Shown piece by piece: positions 25,129 through 33,090 of a stretch of DNA of 64,000 bases (within the stretch, counting starts at the first letter, position 1; each line of letters starts with the position of its first letter). The stretch is from assembly GCA_950075865.1 (NCBI GenBank), contig CATMVA010000001.1:1-64000 (forward strand). Reading direction: 5' to 3'. The notes under the pieces are model-generated. The model searched no databases. It had not been told where the DNA came from and saw nothing but the letters and a program-made list of their open reading frames with translations. Source of the DNA: an uncultured Oscillospiraceae bacterium. GTDB taxonomy: Bacteria; Bacillota; Clostridia; Oscillospirales; Oscillospiraceae. Made by a program: the position numbers and the translations under genes.

Positions 25129-25449
25129 GTGCACTTTTCAATCAACGCGACCTTGCTGGACGGTTGCGTGCTGGCAGTACTGGAGCAGGGAAACGCATAC
25201 GGATACAGTCTGACCCAGCGGCTTCGACAGGAAATCGACATCTCCGAATCTACCCTCTACCCGGTGTTGCGGAGGCTTCAAAAGGACAATTGCCTGACGG
25301 TTTACGATGAGCAGTTTCAGGGACGGAACCGACGATATTATTCCATTACTCCGGCTGGCCGGAACCGATTAGCCGAGTACCGGGTGGAATGGGGGAGCTA
25401 CCGGGCGAAGATAGACCATATTTTGGTGGGAGGAATGCAGGATGGATAA
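25129..25449 (+). CDS. PadR family transcriptional regulator
   Basis: A 106-residue winged-helix repressor: LLDGCVLAVLEQGNAYGYSLTQRLRQ, ESTLYPVLRRLQKDNCLTVYDEQFQGRNRRYYSITPAGRNRL. GTG 25129 is the start, preceded by AAAGGAGGGG. Its end overlaps the DUF1700 gene by 8 bp. PadR-DUF1700-DUF4097 is a recurrent Firmicutes operon whose inducer is unknown; the operator at 25085-25105 implies self-repression. Confidence 0.93.
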   Translation: MHFSINATLLDGCVLAVLEQGNAYGYSLTQRLRQEIDISESTLYPVLRRLQKDNCLTVYDEQFQGRNRRYYSITPAGRNRLAEYRVEWGSYRAKIDHILVGGMQDG

Positions 25450-26029
25450 AGAAACATACTTGCGCTTTCTGCGGGCGCTTTTGATGAACCGGCTCCCAGC
25501 GGAGGACGCCGAGGATATCGTGCGGTTTTATACCGAGTACCTTACCGAGGCCGGCCCGGACCGAGAGAAGGAAGTCATGGCTGCGTTGGGGAGTCCCGAG
25601 GAACTGACAGCCAAGATCATGGAGCAGAGGGCGAAGGAGGAGGCAGAGGGGATCCGGGAGCCTTACGGCCCGGCGCCTAAAGCTTATACTATCCCTAATG
25701 CCAGCGGACTTCCCCGGTGGCTGGGGATCGTTCTGGTGGCATTTTTGGGACTTATGATGGTCCCTGCCATGGGATGTTTGTTTTTGGTTTTTGGAGGCAC
25801 CGGCATCGGTATCATCGTGTGCGGCGCATTGATTATCGCATTCTGCGCCTTTGGTGTTGGGCTGGGCAGCATGGTGTTCGCCTTTGGGGCTGCCCTGGTC
25901 CTGATTTCGGTGGGTTCTTTGCTGGTCCAGGCGGCGAGAGGAATTTTATGGCTGCTGAAAAAAGCAATTAAAAACCTTTGGAATGTGTTGGTGGAAGAGG
26001 AGGTGAGTATCCATGAAGCGATCGACTAA
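25442..26029 (+). CDS. DUF1700 (HAAS-domain) membrane protein
   Basis: A 195-residue protein. The N-terminal HAAS helix bundle (MDKETYLRFLRALLMNRLPAEDAEDIVRFY...LGSPEELTAKIM) is followed by about four TM helices (residues ~95-170). HAAS domains are often in operons with PadR regulators and are thought to modulate their membrane or regulator partners. It overlaps both neighbours, by 8 bp with padR and 17 bp with the DUF4097 gene. Confidence 0.88.
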   Translation: MDKETYLRFLRALLMNRLPAEDAEDIVRFYTEYLTEAGPDREKEVMAALGSPEELTAKIMEQRAKEEAEGIREPYGPAPKAYTIPNASGLPRWLGIVLVAFLGLMMVPAMGCLFLVFGGTGIGIIVCGALIIAFCAFGVGLGSMVFAFGAALVLISVGSLLVQAARGILWLLKKAIKNLWNVLVEEEVSIHEAID

Positions 26030-26969
26030 AAGGGACATTGCCGTGTGCTGCTTTGTTCTGGCTTTGGGCTGTTTTCTGATGGTGGCCGGCTGGGGCATGG
26101 GCGGGAGTCTGACACACGGCCAGAATATCAGTATCGGCGGTTCTAATGGCGTCCGCATAGAGAGCGGTGGCCTGTTCGTGGGCGGGAGCAACGGGATCTA
26201 TGTGGGACCCTACGGGATCTCCATCGGTGGCCGTAACGGGATCTATATAGGCCCGGCCGGTATCCGGATCGGTCCTTCGGGAGGCGCCTATGCGGAGACG
26301 GAGGAGATCACTGATCTGATCCAGCAGGCATGGATGTTCTCAGGTGCTGAGGAGGAGGGGGATACTGCGCTTTGGGATGATGCGATTGTTCAGAATACTG
26401 AGGTGGAGCCCTTTGACCGTATCCGGGTCGACATCGACATGGGTGACGTTACGGTGGTCCAGGACGGAAGCGGCTATTTTGTTGAGTTCAGAAACAATGT
26501 GGAGGGCTATGGGCTACATTATAGCTATGACGGCTCCACTATGGTCATTGGAAGCGACGGAGATAAGCGTGGACATTGGGGGACCACCGATGCCCATGCC
26601 TCTGTGACCGTTTTGATCCCGGAAGGGGCAGGGTTGAATGACATCGATCTTCACAGCGATCTGGGAGATATTATGGTGGGACAGATCGAGAGGCCTGTTC
26701 CCACGGCCACCTTGAACACCAATTTGGGGGATGTGACTTGGGATAGGAGTACGGTCAAGGAGCTGAACGCCCATAGCTCCCTGGGGGATGTAACCGTGAT
26801 GATGCCTGATCTGGAGAAGGTGGGTTATGAGCTTTCCACCAGTCTGGGGGAGATCATCGTGGATAATGAGGTCATGACAAAAAAGAATGTTAACTATAAG
26901 CCCCGGAATGCGGAGAGCTATGTGTGGGCCAACAGCGACTTGGGGGATATATACCTGGGTGCTTATTGA
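26013..26969 (+). CDS. DUF4097 beta-strand repeat protein (putative adhesin) with Gly-rich N-terminal repeats
   Basis: A 318-residue protein. One N-terminal TM/signal anchor (residues ~8-28) suggests an extracytoplasmic location. Residues ~35-90 are Gly-rich imperfect repeats built on G-G-S/R-N-G-I-Y-V/I-G-P. From ~135 the DUF4097 domain shows the repeating strand motif xDLGDIxV (DMGDVTVV, SDLGDIMVG, TNLGDVTWD, SSLGDVTVM, TSLGEIIVD, SDLGDIYLG), consistent with a right-handed beta-solenoid. It is the last gene of the PadR operon. The biochemical role is unknown; adhesin is only the family label. Confidence 0.87.
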   Translation: MKRSTKRDIAVCCFVLALGCFLMVAGWGMGGSLTHGQNISIGGSNGVRIESGGLFVGGSNGIYVGPYGISIGGRNGIYIGPAGIRIGPSGGAYAETEEITDLIQQAWMFSGAEEEGDTALWDDAIVQNTEVEPFDRIRVDIDMGDVTVVQDGSGYFVEFRNNVEGYGLHYSYDGSTMVIGSDGDKRGHWGTTDAHASVTVLIPEGAGLNDIDLHSDLGDIMVGQIERPVPTATLNTNLGDVTWDRSTVKELNAHSSLGDVTVMMPDLEKVGYELSTSLGEIIVDNEVMTKKNVNYKPRNAESYVWANSDLGDIYLGAY

Positions 26970-26978
26970 AAATGTGAA

Positions 26979-27023
26979 GACAGAAAGAAGGGAGAAGCCA
27001 GTGGCTTCTCCCTTCTTTCTGTC
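26979..27023. terminator. Long bidirectional terminator hairpin
   Basis: Two perfectly complementary 22-base arms (26979-27000 and 27002-27023) around a single-base centre, rich in GAAGGGAGAAG / CTTCTCCCTTC. It lies between the DUF4097 gene and the convergent glycan operon. Confidence 0.8.
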
Positions 27024-27037
27024 ATTGAGATTCCCAT

Positions 27038-28630
27038 TTACTGGAGTGCGTTGAGCTTTACGACCACAGTATTATCGATTACTTGAATGCTGCCTGCTTC
27101 CGGATAGGTGGGCATGGCCTGGACCTGAGGCAGCGACGCCATGCCGGAGACCACCTCGGAGCCGTCCAGGTAGACCGGATCGGTGTAACCCAGGAAATAG
27201 CGGAGAAAATGGCCGTAGGTGTAGTTGGTGCGGTAATCGGCGAGGGAAAATACGCCGATCATCTGGATCTTGTCCAGCTGCGGGGTGGGGTTCAGGGCGG
27301 CGTCCCGGACCGAACTGCCCACCAGTGCCACCGGCATCCCCCGGTGGTAGCCCTCACAGCTTTCGATGGCGGAAAGCAGCCGGGTGGAGTAGGATAGGTT
27401 CTGCTCATAGCTCAGCTGCAGCTTCAGATAGGCCTGATTGTCCAGGACCATATAGGAATAGGAGGTCACCGCCATGGAGAGCAGAATGATCCACCCGGCC
27501 AGGGAACACAGGCTTCTCTGGGCGGGAGCGGGGGCTGGATCCGCTCCACTCATGTAATCAAACAACGCGACAGGGGCGATCAGAAGAAACACAAGGCCAT
27601 AGATCATCAGGTGGTGCACGCCGCCTCCGGCGACCATGACATAGATGATATTGCCGGCCAGGGGATAGAGGACCACCAGAATCGCCGCCAGCGCGGTGCG
27701 GAGCCACCCCAGCTTTTTCTTCCACAGGATCAGGACCAGGATCCCCGCGGTGCAAAGTCCGGTCAGGAGGAAGAGATGGCGCAGAAAGCCCGGATGGTGC
27801 CCGGCGTCGTTCCGCCAAAAGTATGTGAAATACTTTGCGTAGCTCTTCAAAATGAGACCGGGGAGCTGCCGGAGGGAAAGGGAGCCCATGGAGGAAATCC
27901 CCATATAGTCCACCAGAGGGATGTCCCGGGTGGTCCACTTGACCATCAGCATATACAGCGCCATACCGCCGCCCAGGGCGCATACCCGCTGTATCCCGGT
28001 CCAGACCAGCTCCCGGAAGGAACGTTGGCCGTCCAGGGTCTCAAAGATCAGCGCGCCCACCATGAGAACGGCCGCCACGCCGAAGTAGCTTTGATAGATC
28101 CCCATGGACGCTGCTACAGCCACGGCTCCCAGGGCAACGCCGGGCCAGCTGCGGAAGCGGACGGCGGCATAGGCGCCGAAGGCTGCCAGAGCCAGCGACA
28201 GGAAATAGGCGTCCGAGGTGAACATATAGGAGAAGGTGGCGGCCACCGTGGGGAAGCTGACCAAAAGCCCCGCCGTCACGATGCAGCAGAGCGGTGAGCG
28301 GATCCGCAGCAGGGAAACGGTAAAGCAGGCGGTGAGAGCAAGCCCGATCAGGGCCAGAACGCCGATGAGCCAGGGGATGCTGAAATTGCCGTCCAGCTCC
28401 AGGATGGTGGGAAGCAGCCAGCGGCCCGAGGCGGTGCCGTATCCACCGATAAACAGATGCCCAATGTCGTCATGGTTTGGTAGCTTATTTGTGAATTGAT
28501 ACAGATGGGTTATCAATCCCAGTACAAAGGCGGAAACAAAAGTCAAGCGAATATAATTTGGAATTCTGGCCCAAAGCCTGGATATAACTGTGTCTGGAGA
28601 GGGTAATTCTCTCTTGGAGGGATGCTTCAT
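27038..28630 (-). CDS. GtrII-like polytopic glucosyltransferase-domain protein
   Basis: A 530-residue membrane protein with about ten TM helices. The N-terminal NKLPNHDDIGHLFIGGYGTASGRWL motif (conserved Asp pair in the first external loop) and SYMFTSDAYFLSLALAAFGAY are typical of the GtrII (PF14264) family. These transfer a glucosyl residue from an undecaprenyl-phosphate carrier to an extracellular glycan. It is the last gene of a gtrA-gtrB-gtrII-like operon, 6 bp after the GT2 gene. AAAGGACTG precedes ATG 28630. The acceptor is likely a cell-wall polymer. Confidence 0.8.
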   Translation of the reverse strand: MKHPSKRELPSPDTVISRLWARIPNYIRLTFVSAFVLGLITHLYQFTNKLPNHDDIGHLFIGGYGTASGRWLLPTILELDGNFSIPWLIGVLALIGLALTACFTVSLLRIRSPLCCIVTAGLLVSFPTVAATFSYMFTSDAYFLSLALAAFGAYAAVRFRSWPGVALGAVAVAASMGIYQSYFGVAAVLMVGALIFETLDGQRSFRELVWTGIQRVCALGGGMALYMLMVKWTTRDIPLVDYMGISSMGSLSLRQLPGLILKSYAKYFTYFWRNDAGHHPGFLRHLFLLTGLCTAGILVLILWKKKLGWLRTALAAILVVLYPLAGNIIYVMVAGGGVHHLMIYGLVFLLIAPVALFDYMSGADPAPAPAQRSLCSLAGWIILLSMAVTSYSYMVLDNQAYLKLQLSYEQNLSYSTRLLSAIESCEGYHRGMPVALVGSSVRDAALNPTPQLDKIQMIGVFSLADYRTNYTYGHFLRYFLGYTDPVYLDGSEVVSGMASLPQVQAMPTYPEAGSIQVIDNTVVVKLNALQ

Positions 28631-28636
28631 GGCCGT

Positions 28637-29560
28637 TCAGTCCTTTCTGCCGCCGCAGGTTTGTGCTACCAGATAGCGGGGCCGCCGTTTGCTTTCCATA
28701 TAAATCTGAGAAATATAATAGCCGATAATACCCAGACTGATCATTAGAATGCTGCCGATAAACAGAAGAAGAATGATGACGGTTGTAAAGCCGTCGGCTG
28801 AGGCTCCCATAGCCCATCGGACCAGGGTTTGGATCCCTAAGATCACAGAATAGACCAACGTGATGACGCCCAGTATCGTTACGATCTGCATGGGAGCGGA
28901 GGAATAGGAGGCAATGTTGGAAATGGCGTAACGAATCAGAGAAAGGGTAGACCAATGGGTCGTTCCCTCGATTCGCTCCTCAACAGCAAACTCCACCTCG
29001 GTAGATTTGTAACCCGCCCAGCCAACCAAGGCACGGAAAAAGGTATTCCGTTCGGAAAGATCCAGCAGAGAGTCTACCACCTTACGGTCCATGAGCTTGA
29101 AATCGGAGGCACGGCTCATGTCGATTTTGACAGCTCGGCTCATCAGTTTATAAAAGCATTTAGCGGCGAAACCGTGGGCAACACTCTCCTTGCCCCGGCT
29201 GGTCTTTACGCCGTTGACCACTTCCCAGCCTGCCTGCCACAGCCGATACATATCGACCAATTTTTCGGGTGGATGCTGCAGATCGCAGTCAATAACGGCG
29301 CAGCACTTACCGACAGAGACATCCAGTCCTGCAAATATGGCGGCTTCTTTGCCAAAATTGCGCGAAAAGCTGACCCCGCGGATATTTTCGCTGGTTTGAG
29401 CGGCCTCCTGGATTTTTTCCCAGGATTTGTCACGGGAACCGTCGTCCACAAAAATAAGCTCATAAGGTATGTCGGCGTCTGTTAGAATAGTGCTGATCTT
29501 GGCCGCTGCGGTCAGGATCGATCCCTCTTCGTTATAAGCCGGAACAACAACGGAAAGCAT
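28637..29560 (-). CDS. Undecaprenyl-phosphate glycosyltransferase, GtrB-like (GT2)
   Basis: A 307-residue inner-membrane enzyme. The N-terminal GT-A domain is MLSVVVPAYNEEGSI, LIFVDDGSRDKSW (nucleotide-binding DD), AVIDCDLQHPPE (DxD), and the amphipathic-helix region. Two C-terminal TM helices follow. Family members make undecaprenyl-phosphate-glucose from UDP-glucose. It lies between gtrA and the GtrII-like gene in the same operon. A very good Shine-Dalgarno AAAGGAGGTG precedes ATG 29560. Confidence 0.92.
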   Translation of the reverse strand: MLSVVVPAYNEEGSILTAAAKISTILTDADIPYELIFVDDGSRDKSWEKIQEAAQTSENIRGVSFSRNFGKEAAIFAGLDVSVGKCCAVIDCDLQHPPEKLVDMYRLWQAGWEVVNGVKTSRGKESVAHGFAAKCFYKLMSRAVKIDMSRASDFKLMDRKVVDSLLDLSERNTFFRALVGWAGYKSTEVEFAVEERIEGTTHWSTLSLIRYAISNIASYSSAPMQIVTILGVITLVYSVILGIQTLVRWAMGASADGFTTVIILLLFIGSILMISLGIIGYYISQIYMESKRRPRYLVAQTCGGRKD

Positions 29561-29573
29561 AATGGCACCTCCT

Positions 29574-29996
29574 TTAGTGCTTTTTAAAGACCAATTTGCC
29601 GGTCAGGTAGTTTACCACCACGGTGATAACTGAAACCACCAGCTTGGCGATCAACTTATCCAGATGAAGGATCTCTACCATCAAGGCCAGCAAAGCGGCC
29701 TCCAGTGCCCAGGAAAAAAGGCGGGAGAGGACAAAAGCAACCGCCTCTTTTACGCTGCGCCTGTCCGTGGAGCGATAGACAAAAGCACCGTTGGCAAAGT
29801 AGGCAAAAGCCACGGCGCCTACCCAAGCCAGCGCATTGGCTATCTGGTAATTTTCTTTGAAGAAGGGGATCAGGGCAACGAGAGGAATATAAATAAGATA
29901 GTTGATTAGAGTGGTAAAGCCCCCGACGATCAGGTAATGCCACTGCTCACGATACTTTATCAACAGAGCATTTATGGTATCGGCCAGCTTCTTCAT
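29574..29996 (-). CDS. GtrA family flippase-like membrane protein
   Basis: A 140-residue protein with four TM helices: WHYLIVGGFTTLINYLIYIPL, ANALAWVGAVAFAYFANGAFVY and VSVITVVVNYLTGKLVFKK. GtrA proteins are thought to flip undecaprenyl-phosphate-linked sugars. I begin it at ATG 29996 (MKKLADTINALL) with GGAG 11 bases before. An upstream in-frame ATG at 30047 overlaps the -10 of the promoter at 30038-30066 and has no Shine-Dalgarno. Confidence 0.87.
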   Translation of the reverse strand: MKKLADTINALLIKYREQWHYLIVGGFTTLINYLIYIPLVALIPFFKENYQIANALAWVGAVAFAYFANGAFVYRSTDRRSVKEAVAFVLSRLFSWALEAALLALMVEILHLDKLIAKLVVSVITVVVNYLTGKLVFKKH

Positions 29997-30037
29997 ATGC
30001 GTACCGTCTCCATCCTGAATTTTCCTTTTAAAACCAT

Positions 30038-30066
30038 AATTTAACATATTTTTCCCAGTTTGTCAA
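30038..30066 (-). promoter_or_regulatory. Promoter of the gtr operon
   Basis: On the minus strand TTGACA (30066-30061), 17 bp, TAAATT (30043-30038). Confidence 0.7.
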
Positions 30067-30149
30067 GCAAGAGACCGGCCATGCCCTGCGATTAGGAGAA
30101 TACGTATTGACCAATATTTAGGGCGTTCGAAAAAATGCGAAAGCAGGAT

Positions 30150-30177
30150 AGACCCTTATAGGGAGGGTCTTTTTTTG
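30150..30177 (+). terminator. Plus-strand terminator with no gene in front of it
   Basis: AGACCCT (30150-30156) and AGGGTCT (30164-30170) followed by a T7 run. The nearest upstream gene is on the minus strand, so it either ends a short untranslated RNA or acts in the leader of the gene at 30216. I see no convincing promoter between 30067 and 30149. Confidence 0.65.
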
Positions 30178-30215
30178 TCTGCTGGGACATACATTGGACA
30201 GAGGGGGTGGCGGCA

Positions 30216-30554
30216 ATGGAACTGAACAGCACATGTCCCAGGGGAGCAGTATGGATCAAGTCACCTCAGGAATGGAGTTGGGTCAACTGCCCTGGGCGGC
30301 TTCTGGCCGAGGAAACTCTTCAAAATCTCCTGCGGGAGACCGATTGGGGATTGGTAAAGAGAGACTCAGAGGGCTTTTTCCTGGCCTTTCCCTATATGAT
30401 GAGAGAGCCATTTCCTCTTCCGCCCCTCTTTTGCTTGTCTCGGATCGAAACCATGGAAGAACGGCAATATCTGGTTTTTCGTTTTTCTAGACGGGGATGG
30501 GCAGAACCGCTGTATAAATTTTCCGCATGGGGAAATAATAGAACCGAAACCTAA
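30216..30554 (+). CDS. Hypothetical protein upstream of spore-coat-like genes
   Basis: A 112-residue protein I do not recognise, Trp-, Leu- and Arg-rich (MELNSTCPRGAVWIKSPQEWSW...). No TM helix or signal peptide. ATG 30216 is preceded by GAGGGGGTG. It ends 19 bp before the first coat-like gene (which has its own GAGGAGG), so the three may be co-transcribed and relate to sporulation. Being a real gene rests on the Shine-Dalgarno, length and spacing only. Confidence 0.5.
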   Translation: MELNSTCPRGAVWIKSPQEWSWVNCPGRLLAEETLQNLLRETDWGLVKRDSEGFFLAFPYMMREPFPLPPLFCLSRIETMEERQYLVFRFSRRGWAEPLYKFSAWGNNRTET

Positions 30555-30573
30555 TACAGAGGAGGAAAGCCCC

Positions 30574-30759
30574 ATGCCAAATCTCACTGCCAAGGAACTG
30601 TCCGGCCTCAGCGATCAGTTGGACTTTGAAAAGGTGCTGTGCGCCAAATATCAGTCCGCTGTTCAGGAGACCGAGGATGTTCAGCTCAAGCAGAGCTTCC
30701 AGCAGTATGCCGATCAGCACCGCCAGAACTACAACTGTCTGCTCAACTTTTTGAAGTAA
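30574..30759 (+). CDS. Small CotF-like spore coat protein
   Basis: A 61-residue helical protein MPNLTAKELSGLSDQL-DFEKVLCAKYQSAV..., with a C-terminal HRQNYNCLLNFLK. This is the N-terminal half of the ferritin-like coat-F (CotF) bundle, commonly found as a tandem pair of short genes in Clostridia. AGAGGAGG precedes ATG 30574. The second half follows 15 bp later. Expression would be expected in the mother cell, though no sigma-E/K promoter was recognised. Confidence 0.7.
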   Translation: MPNLTAKELSGLSDQLDFEKVLCAKYQSAVQETEDVQLKQSFQQYADQHRQNYNCLLNFLK

Positions 30760-30774
30760 GGGAGGTCATAGAAT

Positions 30775-31026
30775 ATGAACGATCAGGAGCGGGTTACGGA
30801 CATGATCCTCAGCGAGAAGAAAATGTCCACCAATTACAACATCTTCGCCTCCGAGTGCGTGGATGATCAGCTGCGCAACGAGTACCTGAATATCCTCAAC
30901 AAGAGCCACCAGACTCAGACCGCCCTTTTCAAAGCGGCCCAGTCCAAAGGTTGGTACACTGTGGAGCAGGCACCCCAGAGCAAGATCACCGAAACCTACA
31001 ATAAGTTCAATATACAAAAACCCTGA
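30775..31026 (+). CDS. CotF-like spore coat protein
   Basis: An 83-residue protein MNDQERVTDMILSEKKMSTNYNIFASECVDDQLRNEYLNIL..., with a C-terminal AAQSKGWYTVEQA. The DMILSEKxxSxxYN and KGWY segments are characteristic of coat-F domain proteins. It pairs with the 61-residue gene upstream; together they give a complete four-helix unit. A strong terminator follows. Confidence 0.8.
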   Translation: MNDQERVTDMILSEKKMSTNYNIFASECVDDQLRNEYLNILNKSHQTQTALFKAAQSKGWYTVEQAPQSKITETYNKFNIQKP

Positions 31027-31039
31027 TAAAGAGATGCAA

Positions 31040-31073
31040 CAGGTCCGGCACATGCTGCCGGGCCTGTTTTTTT
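31040..31073 (+). terminator. Terminator after the coat-like genes
   Basis: CAGGTCCGGCA (31040-31050), loop CATGC, TGCCGGGCCTG (31056-31066) with one G-T pair, then T7. Confidence 0.93.
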
Positions 31074-31084
31074 GCGAGAAATAG

Positions 31085-31114
31085 TTGCGGAAGGAAAGGG
31101 AGGGGTGTTATACT
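31085..31114 (+). promoter_or_regulatory. hprK promoter
   Basis: TTGCGG (31085-31090), 18 bp, TATACT (31109-31114) with an extended TG at 31106-31107. The likely start, about 31121, lies just upstream of ATG 31139. Confidence 0.65.
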
Positions 31115-31138
31115 ACAAAAAGAAAGGGGATATGTGCC

Positions 31139-32107
31139 ATGGGGAACAGACCTAACGTGAAGCTGTCTACGTTGGTGGAGGAATACAATCTGGAAATTCT
31201 CCGAAAAGGTTCGGATTATGACCGGTGCCGGGTGTACACCGATGATGTGAGCCGTCCCGGCCTGCAGCTAATCGGTTATTTTGATTACTTTGATGTGGAG
31301 CGACTCCAGATCCTGGGAAAAGTGGAGACTACTTATCTGCAGGATAAGACCACGGAAGAACGGCGGACGGTTTTTGATGCGTTGCTGTCCCGGCCCATTC
31401 CTGCCATTATTATCAGCCGGGGGATGACGCCCTTTCCAGAATGTATGGAGATGGCTGAGAAGCATGACCGTACCGTGCTGCGCAGCCCTCAAAACACCAC
31501 TACTATCCAGGGTGCATTGATTGCAGGCCTCAGAAATTACTTGGCCCCACGTATCACCCGTCACGGTGTGTTACTGGAAATATATGGCGAAGGTGTGTTT
31601 ATCCTTGGAGAGTCCGGCGTAGGAAAAAGCGAAACTGCAATCGAGCTCATCAAACGGGGCCACCGGTTGATTGCTGATGACGCCGTGGAGATCGTTCGTA
31701 TGGGCGATAACCAGTTGGTGGGGACTGCTCCCGAACTGATCCGCTATTACATGGAACTGCGTGGGATCGGTGTGGTGGATGTGCGCCGGCTTTTTGGTAT
31801 GGCTTCGGTCAAGCATGATTCACCCATTGATCTTGTAATTAACCTGGAACCTTGGAAAAGCGATGCAGTCTATGACCGCCTGGGGCTGGAGGAGAAGGAG
31901 ACTTCCATTCTGGAGGTGAATGTCCCCTCGGTTACCATCCCGGTCCGTCCTGGCCGGAACCTGGCGGTCATCATTGAGGTGGCAGCTATGAATAACCGAT
32001 ATAAAAAGCTGGGTTACAATGCCGCACGGGCCCTTATTGAACAGCAAGATCGCTATTTTTCTGAGGCGCTGGCCCAACAGGAAGAGGAAGCACGGGAAAA
32101 AGTTTAA
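31139..32107 (+). CDS. hprK: HPr kinase/phosphorylase
   Basis: A 322-residue enzyme that phosphorylates HPr (and Crh) on Ser46 using ATP, and reverses it by phosphorolysis, controlling CcpA-dependent catabolite repression. Seen: His142 in RHGVLLEIYGEGVFI, the P-loop GESGVGKS (157-164), the Asp pair in HRLIADDAVEIV, the K3-like signature ELRGIGVVDVRRLFG, and LEEKETSILEVNVPSVTIPVRPGRNLAVIIEVAAMN. ATG 31139 gives the family N-terminus; the in-frame extension to 31085 would run through the promoter. A cre-like site occurs at 52702 in this window. Confidence 0.95.
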   Translation: MGNRPNVKLSTLVEEYNLEILRKGSDYDRCRVYTDDVSRPGLQLIGYFDYFDVERLQILGKVETTYLQDKTTEERRTVFDALLSRPIPAIIISRGMTPFPECMEMAEKHDRTVLRSPQNTTTIQGALIAGLRNYLAPRITRHGVLLEIYGEGVFILGESGVGKSETAIELIKRGHRLIADDAVEIVRMGDNQLVGTAPELIRYYMELRGIGVVDVRRLFGMASVKHDSPIDLVINLEPWKSDAVYDRLGLEEKETSILEVNVPSVTIPVRPGRNLAVIIEVAAMNNRYKKLGYNAARALIEQQDRYFSEALAQQEEEAREKV

Positions 32108-32125
32108 GGAAAACGGAAAAAATCC

Positions 32126-32224
32126 TTGCCATTCCGGGAAAATTGTGATAAACTACCAAAGCATGTGACCAGAACACACACCTGTGGACGAGCGGCCTGG
32201 TGCCCTGAATGGGGTAGGCCGTCC
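32126..32224 (+). promoter_or_regulatory. rpsB promoter and structured 5' leader
   Basis: TTGCCA (32126-32131), 17 bp, TAAACT (32149-32154). The ~115-nt leader holds a branched hairpin: GGAC (32186-32189) with GTCC (32221-32224), GGCCT (32194-32198) with AGGCC (32216-32220), and an inner CCC/GGG. This could be a ribosomal protein S2 autoregulatory site; I do not recognise a catalogued motif. Confidence 0.5.
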
Positions 32225-32274
32225 GGATGAAGCGGGTGGCGGCACAACAAAAAAATAAGGAGGAAATCAGATCT

Positions 32275-33003
32275 ATGGCAGTCGTATCCATGAAGCAGCT
32301 TCTCGAAGCAGGTGTCCACTTCGGACATCAGACTCGCCGCTGGAACCCCAAAATGGCCAGCTACATTTACACCGAGCGCAACGGCATCTATATCATCGAC
32401 CTGCAGAAGACCGTGAAGAACCTGGAGGAGGCTTACTCTTTCGTCCGTGACCTCTCCGCTGAGGGCGGCACTCTTCTTTTTGTGGGCACCAAGAAGCAGG
32501 CCCAGGAGGCCATCAAGGAGGAAGCCCAGCGCTGCGGTATGTATTGGGTCAACGCCCGCTGGCTGGGCGGCATGCTCACCAACTTCAAGACCATGCGTGG
32601 CCGTGTGGACCGTCTCAATCAGCTCAAGAAGATGCAGGAGGACGGTACCTTTGATATGCTTCCCAAGAAGGAAGTCATCAAGCACCTGGGCGAGATCGCC
32701 AAGCTGGAGAAGTATCTGGGCGGCGTGGTCGAGATGAAAAAGATCCCCTCTGCTCTGTTCGTGGTGGATCCCCGCAAGGAGCGTAACGCCATTAACGAGG
32801 CGCGGAAGTTGCATATTCCCATCGTGGCCATCGTGGATACCAACTGCGATCCCGATGAGATCGACTATGTGATTCCCGGCAACGATGACGCCATTCGCGC
32901 CATCAAGCTGATTGCCGGCGTGATGGCTAACGCCATTCAGGAAGGCCACCAGGGAGTGGATGCCGCTCCCGCCGCCGAGCCTGAGGCTCCTGTGGAGGCC
33001 TGA
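32275..33003 (+). CDS. rpsB: 30S ribosomal protein S2
   Basis: A 242-residue S2: [59 protein letters not shown], and [49 protein letters not shown]. An Ala/Pro-rich acidic tail ends the protein. ATG 32275 has a near-perfect AAGGAGGA at 32257-32264. It is followed by tsf, as in most bacteria, with a terminator-like hairpin between. Confidence 0.98.
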   Translation: MAVVSMKQLLEAGVHFGHQTRRWNPKMASYIYTERNGIYIIDLQKTVKNLEEAYSFVRDLSAEGGTLLFVGTKKQAQEAIKEEAQRCGMYWVNARWLGGMLTNFKTMRGRVDRLNQLKKMQEDGTFDMLPKKEVIKHLGEIAKLEKYLGGVVEMKKIPSALFVVDPRKERNAINEARKLHIPIVAIVDTNCDPDEIDYVIPGNDDAIRAIKLIAGVMANAIQEGHQGVDAAPAAEPEAPVEA

Positions 33004-33019
33004 AGTCACTGAATGACCG

Positions 33020-33054
33020 AAAGGGCCCGCCCGGTGCGGGCGAGCCCTTTCTTT
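33020..33054 (+). terminator. Hairpin between rpsB and tsf (attenuating terminator)
   Basis: AAAGGGC and CGCCCG (33020-33033, one bulge) pair with CGGGCG and GCCCTTT (33037-33050), then CTTT. It probably lowers tsf expression relative to rpsB. Confidence 0.75.
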
Positions 33055-33090
33055 AATGGTACGAATAAAAATAATTGGAGGTATATTACT

